In this document: piece by piece, positions 41,222 to 50,398 of the stretch
Layout of the letters: the number at the start of each line of letters is the position of its first letter
Position numbering within the stretch: the first letter of the stretch is position 1
Source: DATJFQ01 sp035492775
GTDB lineage: Bacteria; Acidobacteriota; Vicinamibacteria; Vicinamibacterales; 2-12-FULL-66-21
Assembly: GCA_035492775.1 (NCBI GenBank)
Contig: DATJIW010000074.1
Coordinates: 1 to 64,000 of the forward strand
Reading direction: 5' to 3'
Length of the DNA: 64,000 bases
Notes under the pieces: generated by a model
What the model was told of the DNA's origin: nothing
Database searches by the model: none
What the model saw: only the letters and a program-made list of their open reading frames with translations
Program-made: the position numbers and the translations under genes

Positions 41222-43018
41222 TTGTCGCATCGGCCGCCCAAACTCCTGATCGCCGCGTTCACGGCGGTCATCCTCGTGGTCGTGACGGCGATGCAGGCGC
41301 TCTCCACGATCGACGCCCGGCATCGCGCGATCGACGCCGCTCTCGCCCGCACCCGCAACCTCGCGGTCGTGGTGGCCGGCTACGTCCAGGACAATTTCGC
41401 GCTCGCCGATACAACGCTTCGTCAGCTGGCAGTACACGCCCGGCGCGTCGGCGGGGCCGACGCTCCCGCAGACGACTGGGAGCCCATTCTCGCCGCGGCC
41501 AAGGCCGGGCTCGCCGGCAGCGGTTCCATCTCCGTCGTCAATGCCGACGGCGTCGTGACGCACAGCACGCAGCGCGCCATCATCGGACAGTCGCGCCGGG
41601 ACGATTTCGTTTTCAAGGCGCTGTCGCGGGCGGACCACGACGAACCGGCCGTCGACCTGCCATTTCTGACGGCAAGCGCGCCGCCCCGGTACGTCCTCCC
41701 CTTCGGCCGCCGGCTCTCGAACCGGGAGGGTCAGTTCGCCGGCGGCGTTGTCGTCTCTGTGATCCCTGACAGGTTCCGGGATTTCTTTCGAACGCTTGAT
41801 GTGGGATCCCATGGGGTGATCTGGGTATTTCATCCGGGCGGCGCCGTGCTGTTCCGCGAGCCGTCGGAGCGAAACGCCATCAATGCCTCCGCGGCCGACA
41901 ACGCCATCTATCAAGCGGCGATGAAGACGGCCGGAAGCGGCGACCTCGAGGGCCCCGTCGAAGCGCACGGCCCGGCGTATCTCACGACGTTCGCCCACAC
42001 GCAGACGCCGCCGCTCATCGTGGCGGTCTCCTACAGCACGTCCGAGGCGCTCGAGTACTGGCAGCATCAGGTGCGGTCCGCGATCTTTTCGATCGGCGCG
42101 CTAGCGCTCACGCTGGCGGCGATGACGATCGTGCTGTTCCGGCAGATCGATGCGCGATCGAGGGCGGAGGCGGATCTCGCGAGCGTGCAGCTGATCGAAT
42201 CGCAGCGGCTGCGCGAGTCCAACGAGCGGCTTGCAGCAGCGCTCGAAGGAGAACAGCGGGCGCGACGCGAATCCGAGCGCGCGAGTTATTTGAAGGACCA
42301 GTTTCTGATGACCGTTTCGCACGAGCTGCGGACGCCGCTCACGGCTATTTACGGGTGGGCGCGCGTGCTCTCCGGCGGGGCGCTGCCACCCGACCAGCAC
42401 ACGCGAGCCGTCGATGCCGTCGAGCGCAACGCCCGCGTGCAGACGAAGCTCGTCGAGGACCTGCTCGACGTCTCCGGGGCGATCACCGGCAAACTGCGGA
42501 TCGAGCCGCGGCCCGTGGAGGTCGCCGACGTGCTGCGACTGGCGGTGGAGACGCTGACACCGGCGATCCTCGCAAAGCGCCTCACGTTCGAACCGAGGAT
42601 CGACGACCTCGGGATCGCCCTCGTCGATCCGGACCGGTTGCAGCAGATCGCGTGGAACCTGCTGTCGAACGCGATCAAGTTCACTCCCGAGGGGGGCACG
42701 GTCGTCCTCGAAGCGCGGCGGCGGGGTGATCAGATCGAGATAGCCGTCCGCGACAGCGGCGTCGGGATCGCGCCGGAGTTCCTGCCGCATGTCTTCGAGC
42801 GCTTCCGCCAGCAGGACTCGGGCACCCATCGTCAATACGGCGGTCTCGGCCTCGGACTGGCGATCGTGCGCCACTTGGTCGAACTGCATGGCGGGACTGT
42901 TGAAGCCGACAGCGACGGTGCCGGCCACGGGGCAATTTTCCGCGTGCTTCTTCCGACGCGGGTCGAAATAAGCGGCACGGCACAGCTTGCAACCGTAAGC
43001 CCGACTGTTGGACAGTAA
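41222..43018 (+). CDS. Membrane histidine kinase with extracytoplasmic Cache-like sensor
   Basis: 598 aa with a TTG start and a -10 box six bases before it. Membrane helix 1 is near residues 8-28 (LLIAAFTAVILVVVTAMQAL). Residues ~30-275 form a periplasmic sensory domain of dCache type by layout (a pair of segments with VVNADGVVTHSTQRA and VFHPGGAVLFREPS). Membrane helix 2 is around 290 (AIFSIGALALTLAAMTIVLF). A coiled coil leads to HisKA with phospho-acceptor His in MTVSHELRTPLTAIYGW, then HATPase_c with NLLSNAIKFTPEGG, RDSGVGIAPEFL and GGLGLGLAIVRHL. No response regulator is adjacent. The bactofilin gene follows 6 bp later, probably in one operon. Confidence 0.92.
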   Translation: MSHRPPKLLIAAFTAVILVVVTAMQALSTIDARHRAIDAALARTRNLAVVVAGYVQDNFALADTTLRQLAVHARRVGGADAPADDWEPILAAAKAGLAGSGSISVVNADGVVTHSTQRAIIGQSRRDDFVFKALSRADHDEPAVDLPFLTASAPPRYVLPFGRRLSNREGQFAGGVVVSVIPDRFRDFFRTLDVGSHGVIWVFHPGGAVLFREPSERNAINASAADNAIYQAAMKTAGSGDLEGPVEAHGPAYLTTFAHTQTPPLIVAVSYSTSEALEYWQHQVRSAIFSIGALALTLAAMTIVLFRQIDARSRAEADLASVQLIESQRLRESNERLAAALEGEQRARRESERASYLKDQFLMTVSHELRTPLTAIYGWARVLSGGALPPDQHTRAVDAVERNARVQTKLVEDLLDVSGAITGKLRIEPRPVEVADVLRLAVETLTPAILAKRLTFEPRIDDLGIALVDPDRLQQIAWNLLSNAIKFTPEGGTVVLEARRRGDQIEIAVRDSGVGIAPEFLPHVFERFRQQDSGTHRQYGGLGLGLAIVRHLVELHGGTVEADSDGAGHGAIFRVLLPTRVEISGTAQLATVSPTVGQ

Positions 43019-43024
43019 GCAGCG

Positions 43025-43414
43025 ATGTCGCAAACGCCGGGAACCTTCGTCCGGGGATTGAAGATCAAGGGAGAGCTCGTCGCGCACGAGGACCTCACGA
43101 TCGACGGGCACTTCGAAGGGACGATCGACATCACGGGCTACTGCCTGACGACAGGGAAGACGTCGGTCGTGAACGCGGAGGTGAGCGCGGGAATCGTCAG
43201 CGTCAACGGCCGCCTCGACGGGCACATCACGGCGGATTTCGTGGAGGTGCGCCCCGGCGCCCTCGTCACCGCGAACCTCCTTACCAAGCAGTTCTCGCTG
43301 GAGGACGGCGCGCAGTTCAACGGCGCCGTGAACACCGAGCGCGCGCGCGCTGCGGCGTCCATCGCGCGGCACCGTCGGACCGACAACCGTGCCGACGTCC
43401 TCGTCGACTCGTAA
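43025..43414 (+). CDS. Bactofilin (polymer-forming cytoskeletal protein)
   Basis: 129 aa. The DUF583 beta-helix core is recognised from TFVRGLKIKGELVAHEDLTIDGHFEGTI, SVVNAEVSAGIVSVNGRLDGHI and VEVRPGALVTANLLTKQFSLEDGAQFNG. Each short turn ends in V/I-x-G, as usual for bactofilins, which polymerise into filaments that locate peptidoglycan enzymes and shape the cell. It begins 6 bp after the histidine kinase stop codon. MreB elsewhere in the window is another shape protein. Short charged tails flank the core, as is typical. Confidence 0.93.
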   Translation: MSQTPGTFVRGLKIKGELVAHEDLTIDGHFEGTIDITGYCLTTGKTSVVNAEVSAGIVSVNGRLDGHITADFVEVRPGALVTANLLTKQFSLEDGAQFNGAVNTERARAAASIARHRRTDNRADVLVDS

Positions 43415-43434
43415 AGGCCACGATTCAACCGCGC

Positions 43435-43887
43435 TCACCGTCCCCAGAGGCCGCGCTGCTCCCGGCGCGCAGCGTCTTCGGCCTCTCGCAGTTCCGCACT
43501 CCGAGGCGCGGAACGCGCCCCGCTGACGCGCGCCAGCCCTTCGCGAACGAGCAATCGGTTGACGAACGTTCCATCTTCGAGGAACACGTAAGCCGCGCCG
43601 CGAGGGATCGCGCCATCGCGGAGTCCGTGCGGGAACTCCAGGATCACGAAGCGGTGCGCGACGAGCCCGTTCAACCGCTCGCGCGCGGCAATCCCGATGG
43701 GATCGCCAGCAGCCCCCCGGCCGGCAGGCGGCGCCTGGATGCCGAGCAGCGGGATCCGCCCCGTGCCCGGGATGAAGATGGTGTGACCGCTCGTCGCGGC
43801 GGTGGCGAGGATGGGACCGGTACGGGTACTGTTCGCGGCGAAACCAATCGCCACCAGCGCCACGCTGAGAGTACGCACAATCTGCAC
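43435..43887 (-). CDS. Thermonuclease (SNase)-fold protein, exported
   Basis: 150 aa with a GTG start (43887) and a strong AAAGGAG ribosome-binding site. The N-terminus looks like a signal peptide (VQIVRTLSVALVAIGFAANS). The SNase beta-barrel signature LLGIQAPPAGRGAAGDPIGIAARERLNGLV, with VYVFLEDGTFVNRLLVREGLARV and the C-terminal A..AE..AR..RRGLW-like end, is clear. The first acidic and Arg catalytic residues of staphylococcal nuclease are not all evident by eye, so activity may be reduced. It converges with bactofilin. Confidence 0.82.
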   Translation of the reverse strand: MQIVRTLSVALVAIGFAANSTRTGPILATAATSGHTIFIPGTGRIPLLGIQAPPAGRGAAGDPIGIAARERLNGLVAHRFVILEFPHGLRDGAIPRGAAYVFLEDGTFVNRLLVREGLARVSGARSAPRSAELREAEDAARREQRGLWGR

Positions 43888-44032
43888 GATCGACGCTCCT
43901 TTCCCGTAATTTCACGCGGGATCGCGATTCGTCGTGCAACCGAACCGCCAGGCCGAAAAATTTCGTAGGGACGGACGCGCGTCGATGCCATGATAGGGGC
44001 CGACTTCCGCCACCCAATTCAGGACAACGGGC

Positions 44033-46465
44033 ATGCTCCGGGATCTTCGGTTCGCTCTGCACCTCATTGCGAAGGACCGCTGGTATTCGGCGGTTGCGAT
44101 CGTCGCGCTTGCGCTGGGTACCGGCGTCAACGCAACGGTGTTCACGCTCGTCAATGCGGTTCTCATCCGCAGCCTGCCGTTTCCCGATGCGCAGCATTTG
44201 TACGTCCTCAGCTCCGATCTGCAGGGCGTCGCGACGAACGTATCGTTCGCGGATCTCGACGACTGGCGCGCCCAGGCGCACGCATTCAGCGGCATGGCAG
44301 GCTTCAACGTCGCGACCGCGAACTTGAGCGACGACGTCTCGACGCCCCAGCAGGTCCGGAGCGCGTCTCTGACGTCCAACATGTTCGGGCTCGTCGGTCA
44401 GCAGCCGCTGCTCGGACGTGATTTCACGCCTGAGGACGAGCGCGCCGGCGCGGCCCCGGTTGCGCTCATCGGCTACGACCTCTGGCAGTCGCGGTATGCC
44501 GGCGAACTGTCGATCGTGGGCCGATCGATCCGCGTCAACGCGCGGGATTATGCGGTCGTCGGCGTGATGCCCCGGGGGATGCAGTTCCCCTCGAATACCG
44601 AGGTCTGGCTCCCGGCGGTGCGCACGGCCGATCTCGCGCCGCGGAACATGCGATCGTTCGCGATCATCGCGCGCCTCCGCCCCGAGACGAGCGTTCAACA
44701 GGCGCAGGCGGAAATGAACGGCATCGCGGCGCGCCTCGCCTCGGCATATCCCGACACCAACAGCGATTACGCAAAGGTCCACATCGAGACGTTCCAGCAA
44801 CGCTTCAACGGCGAGCAGGTGCGGCCGCTGTTTCTCTCGATGATGGGCGCCGTTGGCTTCGTGCTGCTCATCGCGTGCGCAAACGTGGCCAATCTGCTGC
44901 TGTCGCGCTCCGTGAAGCGCACGCGGGAGATCGCGGTGCGGATTGCGCTCGGCGCGACGCGCTGGCGCGTCATGCGTCAGCTGCTGATCGAAAGCGTGCT
45001 CCTCGGTTTCATGGGAGGCGCCGCCGGCCTCGGGCTCGCCGTGATTGGCGTGCGCCTGTTCGACAGCGCCACCGCGAACACTGGAAAGCCGTACTGGATC
45101 ATCTTCTCGATGGACTATACGGTCTTCGGGTTCCTGGCGGTCATCTGCCTGGTGACCGGCGTGCTGTTCGGGCTCGCCCCGGCGCTCCAGGTCACGAAAG
45201 CGAACGTCCACGACGTGCTCAAGGAGGGGGGCCGCGGAAACGCCGGCACCCGCCGCGCGAGCTGGATCACCGGCATGATGGTGGTGCTGGAGCTGGCGCT
45301 CACGCTCGTGCTGCTCGTCGGCGCGGGACTCATGGTCCGCAGCTTCCTGAAGCTGTATACGCTCGACGGCGGGATCAATCCGGACCACCTGCTGGCGATG
45401 GATATCCGGCTGCCCGCCACGAAATACCCCACGGACGACTCGCGGCGCGCGTTCTTCGATCGCCTCACGCCAAAGGTTGCGGCCGTCCCGGGAGCGCAGG
45501 CGGTCGCACTCACGACCAGCGTGCCGCCGTTCAACGCGGTGCGTCGGCGTTTCGAGATTGAAGGCCGTTCAGCCGACGCGTCGGCTGGAGAATCCGCTGA
45601 GGCCGCGCTCGTCACGATTTCTCCGGACTTCTTCGGCGCTGCCGGCGTGCAGCTCCGGCGCGGCCGCTTGTTCACGTCGAACGACGGCGCCCCAGGGTCA
45701 GACGCCGTGATCGTCAACGAGCGCTTCGTCTCGTTGTTCTTGAAAGGCGAGGATCCGATCGGCCGCCGCGTGCGTCTCGCCCCTGCGCCCGCGCGTCCGG
45801 GCGCTCCTGGACTGCCCCAGCCATGGCGGACCATCGTCGGCGTCAGTCCGACGCTTCGCCATTCGAGCTTCCAGGAAGCGGAGGCGGTGCCGGCGATCTA
45901 CACACCCTACCGCCAGGACGCGCCCGCGAACATCACGCTCCTCGTCCGCAGCCGTAGCGATCCGAGGGTCCTCCTCAGGACCGTGCAGACCGACGTGCAA
46001 TCCATCGATCGCGATCAGCCGGTGTTCACCGTGCGCACGATGGACGAGATGCTGGCGCAGCAGACGTGGCCGTATCGCGTCTTCGGTGCGGTGTTCGCAA
46101 TCTTTGCCGCGATCGCGCTCGTCATGGCGACCGTTGGCCTGTATGCCGTCATGGCGTACTCCGTCGTGCAGCGGACGACCGAGATTGGCGTGCGGATGGC
46201 GCTCGGCGCCGACGGCCGCCGCGTCTCGTGGATGATCCTGCGGCGCGGCCTCGTGCAGCTGGCATTGGGACTCGCTTTCGGACTTGCCGGTGCGTTCGCG
46301 CTGAGCCGCGTGATTCAGGCGCTGCTCGTGCAGGTGTCGCCCACCGATCCCCTGACCTTCATCGGGATTTCCGTGTTTCTGTCGGCCGTGGCAATCGCCG
46401 CGTGCATCCTGCCGGCGCGGCGCGCGACCCGCGTGGATCCATTGATCGCGCTTCGCGCGGAGTAA
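44033..46465 (+). CDS. ADOP-type MacB/FtsX permease (third copy)
   Basis: 810 aa. N-terminal DLRFALHLIAKDRWYSAVAIVALALGTGVNATVFTLVNAVLIRSLPFPDAQHL is the ADOP hallmark. The periplasmic MacB core (SASLTSNMFGLVGQQPLLGRDF, GYDLWQSRYAG), FtsX helices and a second half follow. The last permease block is TEIGVRMALGADGRRVSWMILRRG, closing LPARRATRVDPLIALRAE. No ATP-binding subunit is adjacent. A GGACAACGGGC leader provides a weak ribosome-binding site. The FKBP lipoprotein starts one base after its stop codon, so the pair is co-transcribed. Confidence 0.93.
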   Translation: MLRDLRFALHLIAKDRWYSAVAIVALALGTGVNATVFTLVNAVLIRSLPFPDAQHLYVLSSDLQGVATNVSFADLDDWRAQAHAFSGMAGFNVATANLSDDVSTPQQVRSASLTSNMFGLVGQQPLLGRDFTPEDERAGAAPVALIGYDLWQSRYAGELSIVGRSIRVNARDYAVVGVMPRGMQFPSNTEVWLPAVRTADLAPRNMRSFAIIARLRPETSVQQAQAEMNGIAARLASAYPDTNSDYAKVHIETFQQRFNGEQVRPLFLSMMGAVGFVLLIACANVANLLLSRSVKRTREIAVRIALGATRWRVMRQLLIESVLLGFMGGAAGLGLAVIGVRLFDSATANTGKPYWIIFSMDYTVFGFLAVICLVTGVLFGLAPALQVTKANVHDVLKEGGRGNAGTRRASWITGMMVVLELALTLVLLVGAGLMVRSFLKLYTLDGGINPDHLLAMDIRLPATKYPTDDSRRAFFDRLTPKVAAVPGAQAVALTTSVPPFNAVRRRFEIEGRSADASAGESAEAALVTISPDFFGAAGVQLRRGRLFTSNDGAPGSDAVIVNERFVSLFLKGEDPIGRRVRLAPAPARPGAPGLPQPWRTIVGVSPTLRHSSFQEAEAVPAIYTPYRQDAPANITLLVRSRSDPRVLLRTVQTDVQSIDRDQPVFTVRTMDEMLAQQTWPYRVFGAVFAIFAAIALVMATVGLYAVMAYSVVQRTTEIGVRMALGADGRRVSWMILRRGLVQLALGLAFGLAGAFALSRVIQALLVQVSPTDPLTFIGISVFLSAVAIAACILPARRATRVDPLIALRAE

Positions 46466-46466
46466 A

Positions 46467-46901
46467 ATGATCGTCGTGCGTTTCGTGCGTCTTCTTCCGG
46501 TCCTCGTGTGCCTCGGCGTGGCTGCGGCGTGCGGCAGCAACAATCCGACCAGTCCGTCGGCGGTGGCGTTTTCCCAGAGCGACCTGCGGCTCGGCACAGG
46601 AGCCACAGCGGCGTCCGGCAATTCGCTGACCGTCAACTACACCGGCTGGATTTACGATCCGACGAAGCCGGACTTCAAAGGCATTCAGTTCGACAGCACC
46701 GCGGCAGCGGGTCCATTCACGTTCACCCTCGGCTCCGGGAGTGTGATCAAAGGGTGGGACCAGGGCCTGGTCGGCCTGAAAGTCGGCGGCATCCGGCAGC
46801 TGATCGTCCCGCCGTCGCTGGCCTATGGCAACGTGCGCAACGGCGCGATCCCGCCGAACTCGGCTCTCATCTTCGAGATCGAGTTGCTCTCGCTCGAGTA
46901 G
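46467..46901 (+). CDS. FKBP-type peptidyl-prolyl cis-trans isomerase, lipoprotein
   Basis: 144 aa. A lipoprotein signal (RFVRLLPVLVCLGVAAAC, lipobox AAAC) anchors it at Cys22. The FKBP fold is recognised from LTVNYTGWIYDPTKPDFKGIQFDS, FTFTLGSGSVIKGWDQGLVGLKVGG, RQLIVPPSLAYGN and NSALIFEIELLSLE. The active-site Tyr, Asp and Trp residues of the family are present. It accelerates proline isomerisation in periplasmic or outer-surface proteins. Its start lies one base after the ADOP permease stop, with GGAG as ribosome-binding site. This suggests that it helps fold or export the permease or its cargo. Confidence 0.93.
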   Translation: MIVVRFVRLLPVLVCLGVAAACGSNNPTSPSAVAFSQSDLRLGTGATAASGNSLTVNYTGWIYDPTKPDFKGIQFDSTAAAGPFTFTLGSGSVIKGWDQGLVGLKVGGIRQLIVPPSLAYGNVRNGAIPPNSALIFEIELLSLE

Positions 46902-46928
46902 CGCGCGATCCGCCGGCCGCGCGAGCGT

Positions 46929-48035
46929 CTACGACGTCGGTTTGACGCTGTGTCCGACGTGAACGCGCATCCCGAAATTCACGACGATAAAACGGTCGCG
47001 CAGGCGGCCTTCGCCGCCGCCCACCGGATCGCCTTTGACGTTGATGACGTTCACCTCGCCGTACGCGGCCAGCAGCCGCGAGAACCAGACTTCCCCGCCG
47101 CCGCCGAACAAATAGCTCCAGCCCTGCGTTTCGAGATGAAACGTCTGTGACCCCCCTGGCAGCACGACCGTACTGCCGTCGGTTGCCGTCGTCGGCCGAT
47201 CGAGCAGCGTCTCGGATGTATCCTGCGTCGCCTGGTGATAGTCGGCGCCGGCCGTGCCGAAAATGCGGACGGGCCCGGCGGGAATAGCCACCTTTCCGGC
47301 GATGATCACCAAGTCGGTTTTCATCTTCATGTCGAAGTGGAGCGGATCGGTGGTCCGCACTGCGCTGACCTGCGCGGGACGCAGATACCCCGCCTCGGCA
47401 CCGAGCCACTGCGTCAACCACACGACGCCGCCCAGCGCGTAGCCGATGCCGGTGCTGTCGGCCTTGCAGGCGCCGTCGGTGCCGCACGCGTTCACGGCCG
47501 CGTCGCGGATTGTCGTGTACGAACCGCCGCCGTAGAGCGTCAGGCCCGTGGGTGCCGGCCGGCGCGGCCGCTTGTCGTTCGATGCCTGCGCTGCCTCTTC
47601 CTCGGGCTTCGGCGGCGTGTACGAGCCCTGGATCAACAGCATCGAAGGGACGGAGCCTCCGACATTGACGACGAGGGACGAGACCTTCTTCACGGCGTAG
47701 AGGCCCTGCACGTCGCGGCGCTCGCATCCGACATCGGGCGCGGGCACCGTTGCGCCTGCTGGTTCCACCAGCACGCGCGTCAGGCTCTGACAGATGTCAA
47801 CGAAGATGACGGCGTCGGCTTCGGACTTGCCGATGGCCGACTGGAGGTCGATCGGCACCTTGGCCTCGCCGTTCTCGTCGGCCGTTCCCTTCCCCGCGTC
47901 GGCGCGCCCGACGACGACGTCGATCGTGCGGGCCGGGGGGGCGTGACGGACGAATACGGTTTGCGCAGAGGCGGTCCCGGCCGCCGCGAGTATGCAGATG
48001 GCTGCACACGCGGGCAGCCGGCACGATGTGATCAT
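46929..48035 (-). CDS. Exported outer-membrane-beta-barrel-like protein
   Basis: 368 aa from the ATG at 48035, which starts a signal peptide (CRLPACAAICILAAAGTASA). Residues ~30-150 form a soluble domain (TVFVRHAPPARTIDVVVGRADAGKGTADENGEAKVPIDL) with two widely spaced cysteines. Residues ~170-368 have alternating beta strands ending in RDRFIVVNFGMRVHVGHS, with aromatic residues at strand ends, like a small outer-membrane barrel (GLTLYGGGSYTTI, WLGAEAGYLRPAQVS). I do not recognise a specific family. The neighbouring genes give no direct clue. It is divergent from glpF with ~86 bp between. Confidence 0.7.
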   Translation of the reverse strand: MITSCRLPACAAICILAAAGTASAQTVFVRHAPPARTIDVVVGRADAGKGTADENGEAKVPIDLQSAIGKSEADAVIFVDICQSLTRVLVEPAGATVPAPDVGCERRDVQGLYAVKKVSSLVVNVGGSVPSMLLIQGSYTPPKPEEEAAQASNDKRPRRPAPTGLTLYGGGSYTTIRDAAVNACGTDGACKADSTGIGYALGGVVWLTQWLGAEAGYLRPAQVSAVRTTDPLHFDMKMKTDLVIIAGKVAIPAGPVRIFGTAGADYHQATQDTSETLLDRPTTATDGSTVVLPGGSQTFHLETQGWSYLFGGGGEVWFSRLLAAYGEVNVINVKGDPVGGGEGRLRDRFIVVNFGMRVHVGHSVKPTS

Positions 48036-48084
48036 GAAAGCGTTTGTCGGCGCCCTGTATGAGCGCCGTTCCAGCAGTATAGCC

Positions 48085-48113
48085 TTGACTCGCGCACCCC
48101 GGCCCGCTACTGT
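48085..48113 (+). promoter_or_regulatory. Sigma-70-like promoter of glpF-glpK (TTGACT, 17 bp, TACTGT)
   Basis: TTGACT at 48085-48090, a 17-bp spacer and TACTGT at 48108-48113. The ATG at 48122 lies eight bases after the -10 box, so the transcript may be leaderless. Confidence 0.6.
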
Positions 48114-48121
48114 CCCGCTCC

Positions 48122-48871
48122 ATGCAATCATTGCTGGCAGAGATCGTCGGAACGATGATCCTCGTGCTGCTCGGCGACGGCGTCGTGGCGAACGTGGTGC
48201 TCGCTCGCACCAAGGGACAGGCGTCGGGGTGGATCGTGATCACGACGGGCTGGGGCATCGCGGTCGCGATCGCCGTATATGCCGTCGGCCGGATCAGTGG
48301 CGCGCACCTCAATCCGGCGGTCACGATCGCGCTCGCGATGATCGGCAGCTTCCCGTGGCACCAGGTGCCCGGGTACATTGCCGCGCAGATGACTGGCGCG
48401 ATCCTCGGGGCGATTCTCGTCTGGGCGATGTATCTGCCGCACTGGGAAGTCACTGCCGACGCGCCGTCGAAGCTCGCGGTGTTCTGCACCGCGCCGGCGA
48501 TCCGACGGCCCGTCGCCAATCTCATCTCCGAGATGATCGGCACCTTCGTGCTGCTCTTCGGGATTCTGGCGATCGCGGCAAACGCGCAGACGCTCTCGAA
48601 GCCGGGCGACGTGGATCTGTCGTTCGTCTTCAGCCGCGGCCTCCAGCCGCTGCTGGTTGGCGTCCTCGTACTCGGCATCGGCCTCTCGCTCGGCGGCCCG
48701 ACCGGCTACGCGATCAATCCTGCCCGTGATCTCGGACCCCGGATCGCGCATGCGATCCTGCCGATTCCCGGGAAGGGACAGTCCGACTGGGGCTATGGCT
48801 GGATTCCCGTGGTCGGCCCGATCATCGGCGGCATCGCCGGTGCTGCGCTCTACGCCTATATGGGTTTTTGA
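48122..48871 (+). CDS. glpF: Glycerol uptake facilitator / aquaglyceroporin
   Basis: 249 aa with six spans plus two half-helices. The two NPA motifs are HLNPAVTIALAMIG and AINPARDLGPRI. The Asp after the second NPA (NPARD) is typical of glycerol-conducting channels. The N-terminal AEIVGTMILVLLGDGVVANVVL is the family start. It passes glycerol across the inner membrane. The stop codon is followed after 8 bp by glpK, so glycerol is trapped by phosphorylation right after entry. No GlpD or GlpR is seen in the window. Confidence 0.95.
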   Translation: MQSLLAEIVGTMILVLLGDGVVANVVLARTKGQASGWIVITTGWGIAVAIAVYAVGRISGAHLNPAVTIALAMIGSFPWHQVPGYIAAQMTGAILGAILVWAMYLPHWEVTADAPSKLAVFCTAPAIRRPVANLISEMIGTFVLLFGILAIAANAQTLSKPGDVDLSFVFSRGLQPLLVGVLVLGIGLSLGGPTGYAINPARDLGPRIAHAILPIPGKGQSDWGYGWIPVVGPIIGGIAGAALYAYMGF

Positions 48872-48879
48872 GGTGTGCG

Positions 48880-50382
48880 ATGGCTCGATACGTCGGCGCG
48901 CTCGACCAGGGGACGACCAGCACGCGGTTCATGATCTTCGATCATGGCGGAAACGAGATCGCCCGCCATCAACTCGAGCATCAGCAGATCCTCCCGCGCC
49001 CGGGCTGGGTCGAGCACGATCCCATCGAGATCGCCGCCCGCACCGACGAAGTGATCGCGCGGGCCATGCGGAACGCGAACATCACGGCTGACGATCTCGC
49101 CGCGATCGGGATCACGAACCAGCGTGAAACCACCGTCGTCTGGAATCCCGCCACCGGCCGTCCGTGGTACCCCGCGATCGTCTGGCAGGACACGCGGACC
49201 GACTCGATCGTGAACGGACTGCCGCCGGCGGCCGCAGCGAGAATCCGCGAGCGCACGGGACTCCCCCCGGCCACGTACTTCTCCGCCACGAAGCTGCAGT
49301 GGATCCTCGAGAACGTCCCCGGCGTGCGTGACGCCGCCGACCGCGGGGAAGCCATCTTCGGCAACATCGACACCTGGGTGATCTGGCATCTGACCGGCGG
49401 GCCCCGCGGCGGCGTACACGCGACGGACGTCACGAACGCCAGCCGGACGATGCTGATGGATCTCGCAACGGGTCAGTGGGACGACGAACTGCTCGCCATC
49501 TTCGGTATACCGCGCGCGATGCTGCCGCAGATCTGCGCATCGGCGGAGCGCACCGGCTTCGGACGTACGCGGCCCGACGGTCCCATGAGCGGCGTGGTCC
49601 CGATCACGGGAGACCTCGGCGACCAGCAGGCTGCAACCGTCGGTCAGGTCTGTTTCCGTCCCGGCGAGGCGAAGAACACCTACGGGACCGGCAACTTCAT
49701 GCTGCTCAATACGGGCCGGATCGCGGTGCCGTCGAAGGCGGGGCTGCTGACGACGGCGGCGTATCGCCTGACGAACGAGACGATCTTCGCGCTGGAAGGA
49801 TCGATTGCCGTCACGGGCTCGGCCGTCCAATGGCTGCGCGATCAGCTCGGCATAATCGGATCCGCGGCGGAAGTCGAGACGCTGGCCAATGCGGTACCGG
49901 ACAACGGCGGCATTTACTTCGTGCCGGCCTTCTCCGGGTTGTTCGCGCCGTACTGGAGATCGGATGCGCGAGGCGCCATCGTCGGACTCTCCCGCTTCAA
50001 TACGAAGGCGCACTTCGCGCGCGCGACGCTCGAGGCGATCTGTTATCAAACGCGCGCGGTGCTCGACGCGATGACGGTGGATTCCGGCGTGTCGCTCGAC
50101 GTGCTCAAGGTCGACGGCGGCGCGACGGGCAACGACACGCTGATGCAGCTCCAGGCCGATATTCTCGGCGTGCCGGTGGTCCGGCCGATCGTCGCCGAAA
50201 CGACGGCGCTGGGCGCCGCCTATGCGGCTGGGCTCGCCGTCGGCTTCTGGACCGATCTCGATGATCTGTGCGAGAACTGGCGCGCCGATCGGCAGTGGGA
50301 ACCGCAATGGTCCGCCGATCGACGGGAAGAGGGTTATGCGGGCTGGAAGAAAGCGCTGGAGCGCACTCTCAATTGGATCTGA
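48880..50382 (+). CDS. glpK: Glycerol kinase
   Basis: 500 aa from the ATG at 48880, with GAGGTG as ribosome-binding site. The FGGY fold shows the phosphate-1 loop YVGALDQGTTSTRFMIFD, GITNQRETTVVWNPATG, IVWQDTRT and the second-domain GGIYFVPAFSGLFAPYWRSDARG and VDGGATGNDTLMQLQADIL. It phosphorylates glycerol to sn-glycerol-3-phosphate with ATP. Its partner is GlpF, immediately upstream. The downstream 158 bp hold an AT-rich inverted repeat that may end transcription. Confidence 0.96.
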   Translation: MARYVGALDQGTTSTRFMIFDHGGNEIARHQLEHQQILPRPGWVEHDPIEIAARTDEVIARAMRNANITADDLAAIGITNQRETTVVWNPATGRPWYPAIVWQDTRTDSIVNGLPPAAAARIRERTGLPPATYFSATKLQWILENVPGVRDAADRGEAIFGNIDTWVIWHLTGGPRGGVHATDVTNASRTMLMDLATGQWDDELLAIFGIPRAMLPQICASAERTGFGRTRPDGPMSGVVPITGDLGDQQAATVGQVCFRPGEAKNTYGTGNFMLLNTGRIAVPSKAGLLTTAAYRLTNETIFALEGSIAVTGSAVQWLRDQLGIIGSAAEVETLANAVPDNGGIYFVPAFSGLFAPYWRSDARGAIVGLSRFNTKAHFARATLEAICYQTRAVLDAMTVDSGVSLDVLKVDGGATGNDTLMQLQADILGVPVVRPIVAETTALGAAYAAGLAVGFWTDLDDLCENWRADRQWEPQWSADRREEGYAGWKKALERTLNWI

Positions 50383-50398
50383 GAGGTGCGCAACTCTG

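Noticed and set aside
42101..45388. A 1095-codon minus-strand open frame
   Set aside because: It spans the histidine kinase, bactofilin, nuclease and ADOP genes on the other strand or in other frames. Its translation is Arg/His/Asp-rich without domains, as expected for antisense frames in high-GC DNA.
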